DNA of 22,740 nt, taken from NCBI GenBank assembly GCA_011763485.2, contig JAANSK020255385.1:1-22740 (forward strand). The letters are read 5' to 3'. Numbering within the stretch: the first letter of the stretch is position 1; the number at the start of each line of letters is the position of its first letter. The notes beneath the pieces are model-generated. The model was not told the origin of the DNA. It worked only from the letters and a program-made list of their open reading frames with translations, and made no database searches. Positions 1-7,514 of the stretch are shown here, one piece after another. Source of the stretch: Isoetes engelmannii. Its lineage: Eukaryota; Streptophyta; Lycopodiopsida; Isoetales; Isoetaceae. The position numbers and the translations under genes are program-made.

Positions 1-125
1 AAAATCTCACACTGTTGAAAATGGGGTTGTCACTATTTGTAGTTACATAAAATCTCACACTGTGGAAAATGGGGTTAGCCCTTCTGTGGAAAATGGTGGA
101 AAATGGGGTTAGCACTTTTGGTAGA
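1..125. repeat. Short tandem repeat array, period about 48
   Basis: The segment AAAATCTCACACTGT(T/G)GAAAA starts at 1 and again at 49, each time followed by TGGGGTT. A shorter third partial copy (TGGAAAATGGGGTTAGC) lies at about 97-113. The array touches the window edge, so its full extent is unknown. No coding content is visible. Confidence 0.75.
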
Positions 126-167
126 GTTCAAAATTAAAGAATAATGGCAAAATAGTGGAATCGTGGT

Positions 168-1070
168 TTGCAGTTGAATCCCGCAGAAGTAACTTGGCCG
201 AGGACATCAGATGACCAATATATTACACGCTATGGCAGGCAGTTGTTGCTGCTATGCAGCATCTTTGACTTGGTCGTCTGCAATGGGCTGGCCCAATGGC
301 TGTCCTCCAGGCAGTGCACGTGCAGACATGAGAATCAAGTAGGTCTAGTGTTGTGGATTATATACTAACAGAGAAACGACATTTGCATTTGATCACTCAT
401 TTTGGAATTGGCACAAGGAGTCGGGGTGTGGAAGTAGACTCGAACCACCTACCCCTTTTCTTGCATATGGAGTGGCAGGTTGTCCGCAAATCCGTAACCC
501 CGATACACCGGGTGCTCCAGCTGCGCCTGGACTATGACCGTGTAGAGACTTATGCCCAGATGCTTGAGCATGACCTAGAAGGCATATTGCAAGTCCCCAG
601 ACTGCAGCAGCCGACAACCCAGTTGACTCAGATGGTCATGACGGCTGCCGACGGGTGCTTTGGGAGAGGGAGCTCGAGAAGACTCCCAAGAGCCTCCACT
701 TTTCCCGCAATTGAGGACGAATGCCACACACTCCCCAGTATTCTATCACATCCGGGCAGATTATCCTTAGATAGTTTTGTCTGGGCAGCCACTGAATGTA
801 CTCTTGAACACGACCTCCGTGGGCTTGCTAGCATCATATCTTCAAGAGGTCATGGATGCACGGACTCGGCTCTCTCCTCCGGTACGGCATTGAATTGTGG
901 TTTACTATGTACATATACCAGCATACTTATTACTGTCAAGGTTTTTCCCTCGAAAAGCCTTCAGGGCGGGTTTTTTTTAATCCTAACAGTAATACACTTG
1001 CTGCTCTCCTTGTATAGGTTCCATAGGCCAATTGGTCTCTATAGACGATAAAACCTTTATTCCATTCTAT
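168..1070 (+). pseudogene. Decayed LINE remnant (endonuclease region, linker and 3' end)
   Basis: Two overlapping frames (168-368 and 353-1051) together read like the end of a LINE-type AP endonuclease domain. The first holds RYGRQLLLLC followed by LVVCNG, the usual '.YG..LL.LC....L.I.NG' stretch. The second continues with VDYIL, then a degenerate SNHLPLFLHM where intact elements have S-D-H-x-P. After this comes a linker ending PAIEDEC, like the FxxxDxEC segment before the reverse transcriptase in plant LINEs. The shift between frames near 350 and the Asp-to-Asn change in the SDH motif indicate a dead copy. No reverse transcriptase follows. Instead the sequence reaches a LINE-like 3' end at about 1018-1070 (CCATAGGCC, then a GACGATAAAA-like tail and ATTCC-like repeats), suggesting an internal deletion. 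Family assignment is from motif reading only. Confidence 0.6.
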
Positions 1071-1624
1071 TTAAAATGAATTGTATTTACTATATGGGGA
1101 TAAAATGTAACTCATGTGGGCATGAAACACTCAGGTCTTTTGTGCAGCTAGGCTTTGAGATAAAAGTTCACCGCTATTAGAAATAACATTTATGAGGTCA
1201 CATGTGCATTTTGAAGGCTTGCATAAAGCATAATATGATATCAAATGATAGGAATTATTATAACATTATAAACATTAGCTCTTCACATTTGTCTAGCTAC
1301 TTTTTGTATTTGCACATGTCCTCCATTGTTAATTGGAGCCATATTAGGTGCCATGCATGCTATTTTGATTGACGATGCTCAACCATGACACAATGCAAAG
1401 TTTCCAACCATGATGTCATTTTCCAATCTCCCAATGCAATTCATAGATCAACTCACAAAAATCAACCAAAGCATAATCCACAATGTATGTCTTACTCCCA
1501 CAAAAACATGAAATCAGAAAACAAAATCCTATGTCTCAAAGGATACTACCCAAAGCCTCAGATAGCAAATATTGTATTCATCTACAAAATGAATACACAC
1601 ACTATTAAAGACATCCGTTCAAGC
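1071..1624. other. AT-rich spacer, nothing recognised
   Basis: A short frame at 1385-1720 (+) has no recognisable domain and runs into the SINE tail duplication, so I treat it as chance. No RNA gene, repeat or regulatory element is evident. Confidence 0.5.
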
Positions 1625-1766
1625 CACTCGACGGGGCCATTCATGAATAGGATAGTAGATAGAGTTTTTAGTGTTCACGAGAAGCCGAAATCTACACTCG
1701 ATGGGGCCATTCATGAATAGGATAGATAGATAGAGTTTTTAATGTCCACGAGAATTTGAAATCTAT
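1625..1766. repeat. Tandem duplication of a SINE tail with its flank, period 70
   Basis: CACTCGACGGGGCCATTCAT begins at 1625 and its near copy CACTCGATGGGGCCATTCAT at 1695. Each is followed by a GATA-type run, the TTTTTA(G/A)TGT(T/C)CACGAGAA block, and a related AAATCTA end. The second copy is continuous with the SINE at 1733-1915. The duplication therefore includes the 3' tail of that SINE (minus strand) plus its target flank, and occurred after insertion. Confidence 0.8.
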
Positions 1767-1915
1767 GGGACCTGCCCCCACGCCTTTATATGGCTGAAGT
1801 GGGTCTTTCCCCCACTAACTTTACGAACTTTACAATGATCATGACCACTTTCACAACGAGACGTTGAACCCGTGACCTTGGGCATGGCAGTTTAGAGTCT
1901 TATCGCAGGACCCTA
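1733..1915 (-). mobile_element. tRNA-derived SINE, copy A
   Basis: The reverse complement aligns along its length, with gaps, to copy B at 21288-21507. Shared blocks include ACTGCCAT(G/A)CCCAAGG, GTCAC(G/A)GGTTCAAC, a GGG(A)AAGACCCACTT-type block, GCCATATA and GTGGGGGCA. GGGTTCAACGTC (complement of 1860-1871) fits a tRNA-type B box. An A-box-like GATAAGACTC lies upstream near 1900-1908, where copy B has GTGGTAAGAAG. The 3' end is CGTGGACATTAAAA followed by (TATC)n. The B box, the variable simple-repeat tail and a second copy in opposite orientation identify a SINE. The parent tRNA was not determined. Confidence 0.75.
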
Positions 1916-2301
1916 AACTCAGAATATATACAAAAAGAATTAAATGTTTATATCCAAGTAGAGCAATTAGGGAGCTAAAGCAACAGTTGTTTTCAGCTTT
2001 GCAGAAGCTCTACTATGAGCAATTGGTTGAATGGCTAAACCCTGGAGATGTTACACAACAATTTGAGTGCAAACCACTTATATAGTAGTTGGATATTTTC
2101 CAATTTGATTATGGCAAGAATAGAAACGAGATAACTTGGGAGCTTGGAAACACTATCTAGGGTTGGATGGAGCATCTTGATAGCACAAACTAGGTGTGTT
2201 TTCAAGGGGCAACTTCGATGCATTAGCATCTTATTTATTTCTTGCAATAAAAATATCAAGAATTGTGTTCACTCAATGGACCTATGAGTTGATACCACAT
2301 T
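1916..2301. other. Spacer, nothing recognised
   Basis: Ordinary AT-rich sequence. A 74-codon minus-strand frame at 2035-2259 shows no domain and is regarded as chance. Confidence 0.4.
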
Positions 2302-2342
2302 AGGAAGGAAGGAAGGAAGGAAGGAAGGAAGGAAGGAAGGAA
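2302..2342. repeat. (GGAA)n microsatellite
   Basis: About ten AGGA/GGAA units in a row. On the minus strand this is a (CTTC)n run immediately after the LINE-type end CGTGGACGTTAAAATATA, so it is probably the variable 3' tail of the retroelement beside it, not an independent microsatellite. Confidence 0.9.
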
Positions 2343-2485
2343 GTATATTTTAACGTCCACGGAGGCCAAAGGCCTATGAGACGGTACCTGCAGAGAACAA
2401 TCAACACCCAAAAACAAACAATATAACTGTACAGTGGATCCCTACTGCCGGGATGAAAGGTGCACCCTTATTAGGCTGAATCAGA
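2302..2485 (-). mobile_element. LINE 3' end with simple-repeat tail
   Basis: Read on the minus strand, the segment runs through TTTTTGGGTGTTGATTG, then GTCTCATAGGCC, then CCGTGGACGTTAAAATATA, and ends in (CTTC)n. The same order of blocks occurs at 19395-19560 and, more diverged, at 14138-14230. It lies directly downstream of the ORF1-like gene and in the same orientation. It may be the real 3' end of that element, or a separate insertion into it: a C/T homopolymer junction at about 2489-2512 lies between the two. Confidence 0.6.
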
Positions 2486-2488
2486 CAA

Positions 2489-2531
2489 CCCCCTCCCCCC
2501 CCCCCTTTTTTTAAGGACGTCAGACTTTATT
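2489..2531 (-). terminator. Polyadenylation-like signal, short A tract and G run
   Basis: On the minus strand AATAAA (complement of 2526-2531) is followed about 14 nt later by seven to eight A residues and then a long G run (the plus-strand C run near 2489-2504). The order AATAAA, then poly(A), about 180 nt after the stop of the ORF1-like gene, looks like the 3' end of a reverse-transcribed mRNA or LINE. The long G run is unusual and could be an assembly-prone homopolymer. Confidence 0.5.
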
Positions 2532-2711
2532 AATAACACTCACGATAATACGCAATACAATGCAGAGACAGGAATAAAAAACCCAGTGGATAATCAGATC
2601 CAACTGAGCAGGGCCACCTGACTAAGCATGATAACATAATACAAGCCAAACTGTTCTCTTCTCCTACAGCGAGAAAAATAATGTATAATCATAGCCACAA
2701 AAGGAATGGCT

Positions 2712-4439
2712 TTAACCAGGTCGAACTTCCACATCCGTAGAATCAATAATAACAACTTGACCTACTGCTTGATGCCTCAAAGATACTGAATCAGGGGCAT
2801 CCACTGTAACAATCGTAGTAGAGATTGGAGCTACTGAGTGAATTAGAGCAGGTAGAGGAGTTGAACTACTCTTGCGACGTGCAAGCTTCTTCATGCAAGG
2901 AGTAGACCATCCCTCCTCCAATAACTCTTGCTTGTGAGCAATGTCCTGAAGACGAGAATGTTGATCCTCATTGAGAGAGTCTGGTGATGTAGGTTGAGGT
3001 GGAGGTGCACTAGAAGAAGGTGGTGGTGCAGAAGTAGCTTGAGAAGAAGGCACAAGAGATGGTGATACTGGCGGATTAACTAGTGCAGAGGCGGGCGAGG
3101 AAGAAGCTGATACAACATGATAATCAACTGAAGTAGATGGCATGTGACGCGGGGTAAAAGCAACTGGAGAGGCATTGACAGAAGCATGTCTAGATCTGTA
3201 AGTAGCAAAAGCCTCAACATTGAAAAACATCTTGGCAAGCTCAGGGCCATTAACCAAATGTACTTTGTACTTGAGGAAGAGTGGACCACTTTTGACCACC
3301 ACTGGCTGAGGAATAGAAGCACAAGTAGGAATGGATACACAAATTCGAGGACCATTAACAATAGAATGGGCAAGATGCATATCCAATCCATTGGCAATAG
3401 CAATCATAAAATCAGACACTTGCAATTCTAGTGGGAAATCCTCTAAGGCAAGCCAGCAAGGCATGCGCAAAGCACCAAACTTACTTGGCATTAAGCCAGG
3501 AGAATAAACCTGGTATAGAAGATAATGTCCCCATAGAGGATCAACACCACGCTCCACAAGCCTGTCAACTGCAAGTGAAGAGTCAAACATGACCAAGTAG
3601 AAATTATTATCCTTATCCAAAACTTTCAAAGACGCATAATGAGGGAGACCCAGCCTCTGAAGGTGATGTTTCAGCCAAAATCCAACTCTTCTGAGATCAA
3701 GAAACTGCCCAGTGAAATGACAAACAACTGCATGAGATACAAGGTTCTGAACACATTGCAAATGAGCAGTATGATCAATTGCGACAATTGGTAGACCAGC
3801 CCGTGTAAAAGCATTTGAATATTGTTGTGCTTCATAGAAAACCTCCTCATGAGGTAACTGAATGTCCATACGATCATCTTGTGCTTGTAACTCATTTAAA
3901 TATGAGCTCAATTCTTTCTTATTGTTCTGCAACATGATATTCAATGCAGCAGAGACACGAGCAGACTGCACATTGGATGTCAAATCACGTTTAATCCAAT
4001 CACTAAACCATGTGGAAGGTGCTCTAGCCACTACATCAGGAGAGCCCCAAGGAGCAGAAGGAGCAGGCAAGGTTCCAGCAGGAGCAGATGGAGGAGAAGC
4101 AGAGGCAACATTAGAAGTATTTACAAAAGGAGCAGACAAAATTCCAGCAGAAGCAGACGAGAAAGAAGCAGAGATTTCACTGGAAGTATTTAGAGCGGTT
4201 TCTATTTGCGAAATAGAAGAAGAGGCAGGCTTAGAAAGAGGGGGGAAGTGCTGCAAGCTCATACTTATGTTAACAGGAGAAGGGTCAAAAGCAAGTGGAT
4301 TGAGGCAAGAATTATTAGGTAAATTAGAAAGCGGCAAGGGAGAAATCATATCATGCTCAACACAAGAAGCAGAAACAGCGCCTACCGTTTTCTTAGCTGA
4401 TGAGCGTGTTCCAAAAGCTGGCAAACTAGGGTTTGCCAT
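2712..4439 (-). CDS. DUF4283-type LINE ORF1-like protein (575 aa), no reverse transcriptase attached
   Basis: A single uninterrupted frame. Residues 1-145 are rich in Ser, Ala and Pro and probably disordered. Residues about 235-385 resemble the plant DUF4283 domain that opens many plant LINE ORF1 proteins: an N-terminal strand (AVVCHFTGQFLDLR), a central NNFYLVMFDSSLAVDRLVERG and a later MPCWLALEDFPLEL corresponding to the usual 'P.WV.l..lPl'. Residues about 420-500 are again Ser/Pro-rich. The CCHC zinc knuckle that often follows DUF4283 is not visible. The family is thought to bind RNA, as a retroposon nucleoprotein. ATATTATATAG lies about 45-55 nt upstream of the ATG and could be a TATA element. 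The absence of stops over 575 codons implies recent activity or selection. It is either an ORF1-only (half-LINE) element or a domesticated copy. The plus-strand frame over 3862-4479 is its shadow. Confidence 0.7.
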   Translation of the reverse strand: MANPSLPAFGTRSSAKKTVGAVSASCVEHDMISPLPLSNLPNNSCLNPLAFDPSPVNISMSLQHFPPLSKPASSSISQIETALNTSSEISASFSSASAGILSAPFVNTSNVASASPPSAPAGTLPAPSAPWGSPDVVARAPSTWFSDWIKRDLTSNVQSARVSAALNIMLQNNKKELSSYLNELQAQDDRMDIQLPHEEVFYEAQQYSNAFTRAGLPIVAIDHTAHLQCVQNLVSHAVVCHFTGQFLDLRRVGFWLKHHLQRLGLPHYASLKVLDKDNNFYLVMFDSSLAVDRLVERGVDPLWGHYLLYQVYSPGLMPSKFGALRMPCWLALEDFPLELQVSDFMIAIANGLDMHLAHSIVNGPRICVSIPTCASIPQPVVVKSGPLFLKYKVHLVNGPELAKMFFNVEAFATYRSRHASVNASPVAFTPRHMPSTSVDYHVVSASSSPASALVNPPVSPSLVPSSQATSAPPPSSSAPPPQPTSPDSLNEDQHSRLQDIAHKQELLEEGWSTPCMKKLARRKSSSTPLPALIHSVAPISTTIVTVDAPDSVSLRHQAVGQVVIIDSTDVEVRPG

Positions 4440-5373
4440 GATGGCCGAAATCTGTAAACTCCAAATCTGGCCCAGCTAGACACAGAAAAACTATATAATA
4501 TTTACACCGATGAAAGCTCGCATCCCAAGCTTTCCAACCCACTAAAAAAACACCAGAATCTGACACTCGAGCCAGAAGTTATGAAGGAAACCTTGTCGGG
4601 ACCCTACATGGTGCCCATCACAACGCCCTCCGCTGGCTTGGAATCTTCAAAAAGGTTCTCTGAATCAGACATCCTACTTTGCCATGTGGCAATCCGAGAC
4701 GTAAAAACATCTTTCCCGTTGGCTTCTTTGGACTAGTTTTCTTTTATGTTGCAAGAGGGACCACGTTTCTTTTTAAAGGTCTAGGCTTCTTCTAAAAACC
4801 CAAGTTGTGTCTGCTTTGTCGTTTTGTGCACATCACTTTATCCTTTTTTGCAAGAAACAAGTTTCTTACCGGTTTGATCTTCCACTTCATGCTTTTAAAC
4901 AATGGTTTAGGAAGAATCCCAGCTTTGTTGATGTGGCAAAATGGGTTCCACCCTTTTCAGCCTAATCCCAATGGTAGGGCAAGGCTTTTTGGGGCACGCG
5001 TTAAAGACATGATTCTAAACTGGGTAAATAACTGGTGTTTTGAGCTGGTATCTTGGTTCCTGAAAATCCTCGGAGGCCTTGTAAGCTACCGTATGGAATT
5101 GAGATTTCACAGTACAGTTTAGAAACAATAGTAAACTTTTCTGCTAAAAATGGCCAATTTTCTGGGTACCTCCAGTAGGAATAGAAGAGGAGTATGTAGC
5201 TGGTGGGTTGGCCTAGATCTAGCAAAAAACTTTGCCGATTATACCCAAAAAAAAATTTGGACCAAGGCTGGTATGGTCACTTAATGAGATGATGAGTGAA
5301 ACATAACTTATCTAATGTTGTTTTCTTAAATACATGTGATGAACTATGGTCCATGTAACATGTTATGTCAAAC
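4440..5373. other. Upstream flank of the ORF1-like gene; no further gene seen
   Basis: The first 60 bases upstream of the ATG hold the TATATA-like site mentioned for the ORF1-like gene. Beyond that I see no domain-bearing frame. The frames at 4805-5122 (+) and 5001-5225 (-) overlap each other and show no known motif. The 5' boundary of the retroelement could not be placed because no target-site duplication matching the 2290-2301 flank was found. Confidence 0.4.
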
Positions 5374-5650
5374 TAGGGTTGGAAATTGAAGGCTGCAGGC
5401 CATGCAAGACCCCTTTTTCCATGCAAGATAAAGTAAAAATAAATAAACCTTCAAAAAGAAGTCTACATTTCACATAGCCTTGCAGAATGAAAGTAAAAAA
5501 AAAGAGGGGGGGGGGGAGCATGCAACAAAAAGTCTACTTTTGGCCTAGCCATGCATTTATAACCCTAATGTAATTTCTTAGATATATATTTATTTACATT
5601 GCTATTCCATATATACATACCAACTGATGTACCACATACAGAAATAAAAG

Positions 5651-5675
5651 TTATAATAGAATAGAATAGAATAAA
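5651..5675. repeat. Pentanucleotide (AATAG)n repeat
   Basis: Three to four imperfect AATAG units, followed at 5709-5720 by a related TAATAGAATGGC. Short and probably without function. Confidence 0.6.
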
Positions 5676-5769
5676 CTAAAGAATAATATCATAGATAGAA
5701 TCATCATTTAATAGAATGGCATGGCATTTAATGTTGTCAAAATCCCCTCCAACAAATCCAAAAGTGTTG

Positions 5770-5842
5770 CCAAAAAAAGACAAGCGGCAAGCTTCTTTAA
5801 AAAAAGGCATTGTCCAAAAAAAGACAAGCGGCAAGCTTCTTT
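5770..5842. repeat. Direct repeat, 29 bp, period 44
   Basis: The 29-bp block at 5770-5798 (CCAAAAAAAGACAAGCGGCA and the next nine bases) is repeated exactly at 5814-5842. It lies inside the putative inverted-end element. Confidence 0.9.
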
Positions 5843-6263
5843 GATTTATTTATTTTTTTAAAGGTTGTGATGCCAAATTTTCATTGCCAATAGATGGAGA
5901 TGAAGGAAATAATTCTGGAGCAAAGAACAAGAAAAAAAGGTCACAAGTGAAAGAGAATTTAGAGACGAATGGCTTACTACGCATCCATGGGTTTTTAGGA
6001 AGGTTCTTGATGATGTCGTCAAAGGATGTATTGCTCTCTATGCATTAAACATCTGCAATAGTCATAAATATGTTAACTATTGTGTGTGCATTCACTTTTA
6101 AGTATTTTAAGGGGAAAAAAACAATTTACGCCCGTGCATTGATACTTTTAAACTAGCAATGCAAATAAAAGTCTAATTAAACTTATGCCATGCAATTTGA
6201 AAGTCTAATTTTCTAAGTGATCTTCAAACAAAAGTAAGGGCAGCCCTTCACTTTCCAACCCTA

Positions 6264-6687
6264 ATTATGACTCAATAAAACTAATAAATGGTCATGGATT
6301 TCTCCAATTAGCAATATGTAATTATCAGCTCATAAGAACAAAGAAAACAAGAAAGAGACGGTAAGAAAGGCATGCACTATGCCAATCATAATTGAGAAGG
6401 TGATTTATAGATACATTGTGGTCCGAATGTGTGAGCTCTTACTATTAAGCCTTAATAATTATGCCGGACTTCCTTTGTACAAATTTACATAACTTGATTT
6501 AATACGTAGGCTTCAAATCTTGAAGCTATTTCTAAATTTGGTATAGATGAATACCCAGTTCCACATATGTAAAGTTACAGAAGCTGCTGCAGTTGCCTTG
6601 GGAGACACCGCCAAAATCTTATGAGCTGTAGGTAAACAACTCACCTGGCCGTTCCAAATGTTAGATGGAGCCTCTTGATCATTGTTT
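6264..6687 (-). other. Probable 3' UTR and downstream flank of the MORC gene
   Basis: This follows the MORC stop codon on the minus strand. An ATTAAA hexamer (complement of 6498-6503) lies about 185 nt after the stop and is a possible near-upstream polyadenylation element; no AATAAA was found close by. A minus-strand frame over 6513-6743 only reads across the last exon in another phase. Confidence 0.35.
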
Positions 6688-7514
6688 CTATACAAGAAGA
6701 CTGATATGCATCTTATTTTTGAATACCAATTGCAGGTCCCCAATTGTCTGTTATACTACGTCCCATTCTGTTCAGTCGGTAAGAACCAGACATGCTTGAG
6801 TTTTAATATCATGTATGCTAAAATTTTATAAAAATTACCTGTAATTTCCTGAAAATGTGTATACCAATTCTGCCTTGAGCTTCGCAATCTCTTCTTCGTA
6901 AGCGCGGCATCTCATTTCCACAGCATTCTTAGTCTGCAATTTTGAAATGTGTCAATTGCAGGATACTACATTTCTTCAATGGGAACTAAATTTTCCTGCA
7001 ACTAGGCATATCTGTCTGCTTTGTGTTTATTACAGAGCACATGCATGGAAGCTGTAATATCAACTTGTAAATTTTGTGCATTTTATTCACAATGGCATGA
7101 TAAAACATAACTAAAGCCATCGTCTCATAAGGAAATCTTATGGATGTCCATATGTAATTTACAGGCAGAAACGGACATAAGAGCCCAAGCCGGGTCAGAA
7201 GGAACATTTTCTGTCTATCTCTGGTCATTGGACATGAGTGGTTCATCAATGATTTATATCCAGGAAACGTTTAAGAGGAACAACTCTTTATGCAAATGGT
7301 ATAGCACATCTTACCTTCTCACATATAGTCACCTGCATATGGAAACACAAAGGAAATTAGTCACAATGACGGGACTTTTCTTAATATAATTGTAAAAAAA
7401 TCGTTTCTGCAGGTTACCACATCCACGTCCGTTGATGACAGCTCAAAGTTCATCGAGTTTGCTTCCATAATGCTGCCTATTCTAAGTAGGGTATTAAGTG
7501 CCATTCGTAATCGC
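6688..7514 (-). other. C-terminal segment of the MORC protein (exons 23-26)
   Basis: Residues 954-1034: RLRMALNTLLRIGSIMEANS, then STDVDV, then a helical YEEEIAKLKAEL and a short last exon ending in SLLV and TAG. The order 'LR.al..LL' followed by 'DVDV' resembles the extreme C-terminus of vertebrate MORC3 (LRVNVGQLL ... DVDVV), hinting at a conserved interaction or dimer element. The final 19 residues, coded by 6747-6688, are the least certain part because they rest on the acceptor ATAACAG alone. Confidence 0.65.

Larger units (their letters stand above)
5374..6263. mobile_element. Possible DNA transposon or foldback element with inverted ends
   Basis: TAGGGTTGGAAATTGAAGG at 5374-5392 reappears in inverted form at 6263 (reverse complement TAGGGTTGGAAAGTGAAGGG), both followed by GCTGC. 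A motif like AAAAGTCTA, about 10-15 nt, then GCC(A/T)TGCA recurs at about 5453-5485, 5526-5556 and 6167-6205, as subterminal repeats often do. No target-site duplication is evident and no transposase frame is present, so if this is an element it is non-autonomous. TAGGG starts are common in plant hAT-like ends, but the superfamily is not settled. Confidence 0.45.

Noticed and set aside
1-125. CRISPR-like array at the window start
   Set aside because: Repeats are imperfect with no unique spacers of regular length, and the genome is eukaryotic.
3862-4479. 205-codon plus-strand frame, Glu/Ala/Gly-rich
   Set aside because: Exactly antisense to the Ser/Ala/Pro-rich N-terminus of the ORF1-like gene; Glu-Ala-Gly richness is the mirror of that codon bias.
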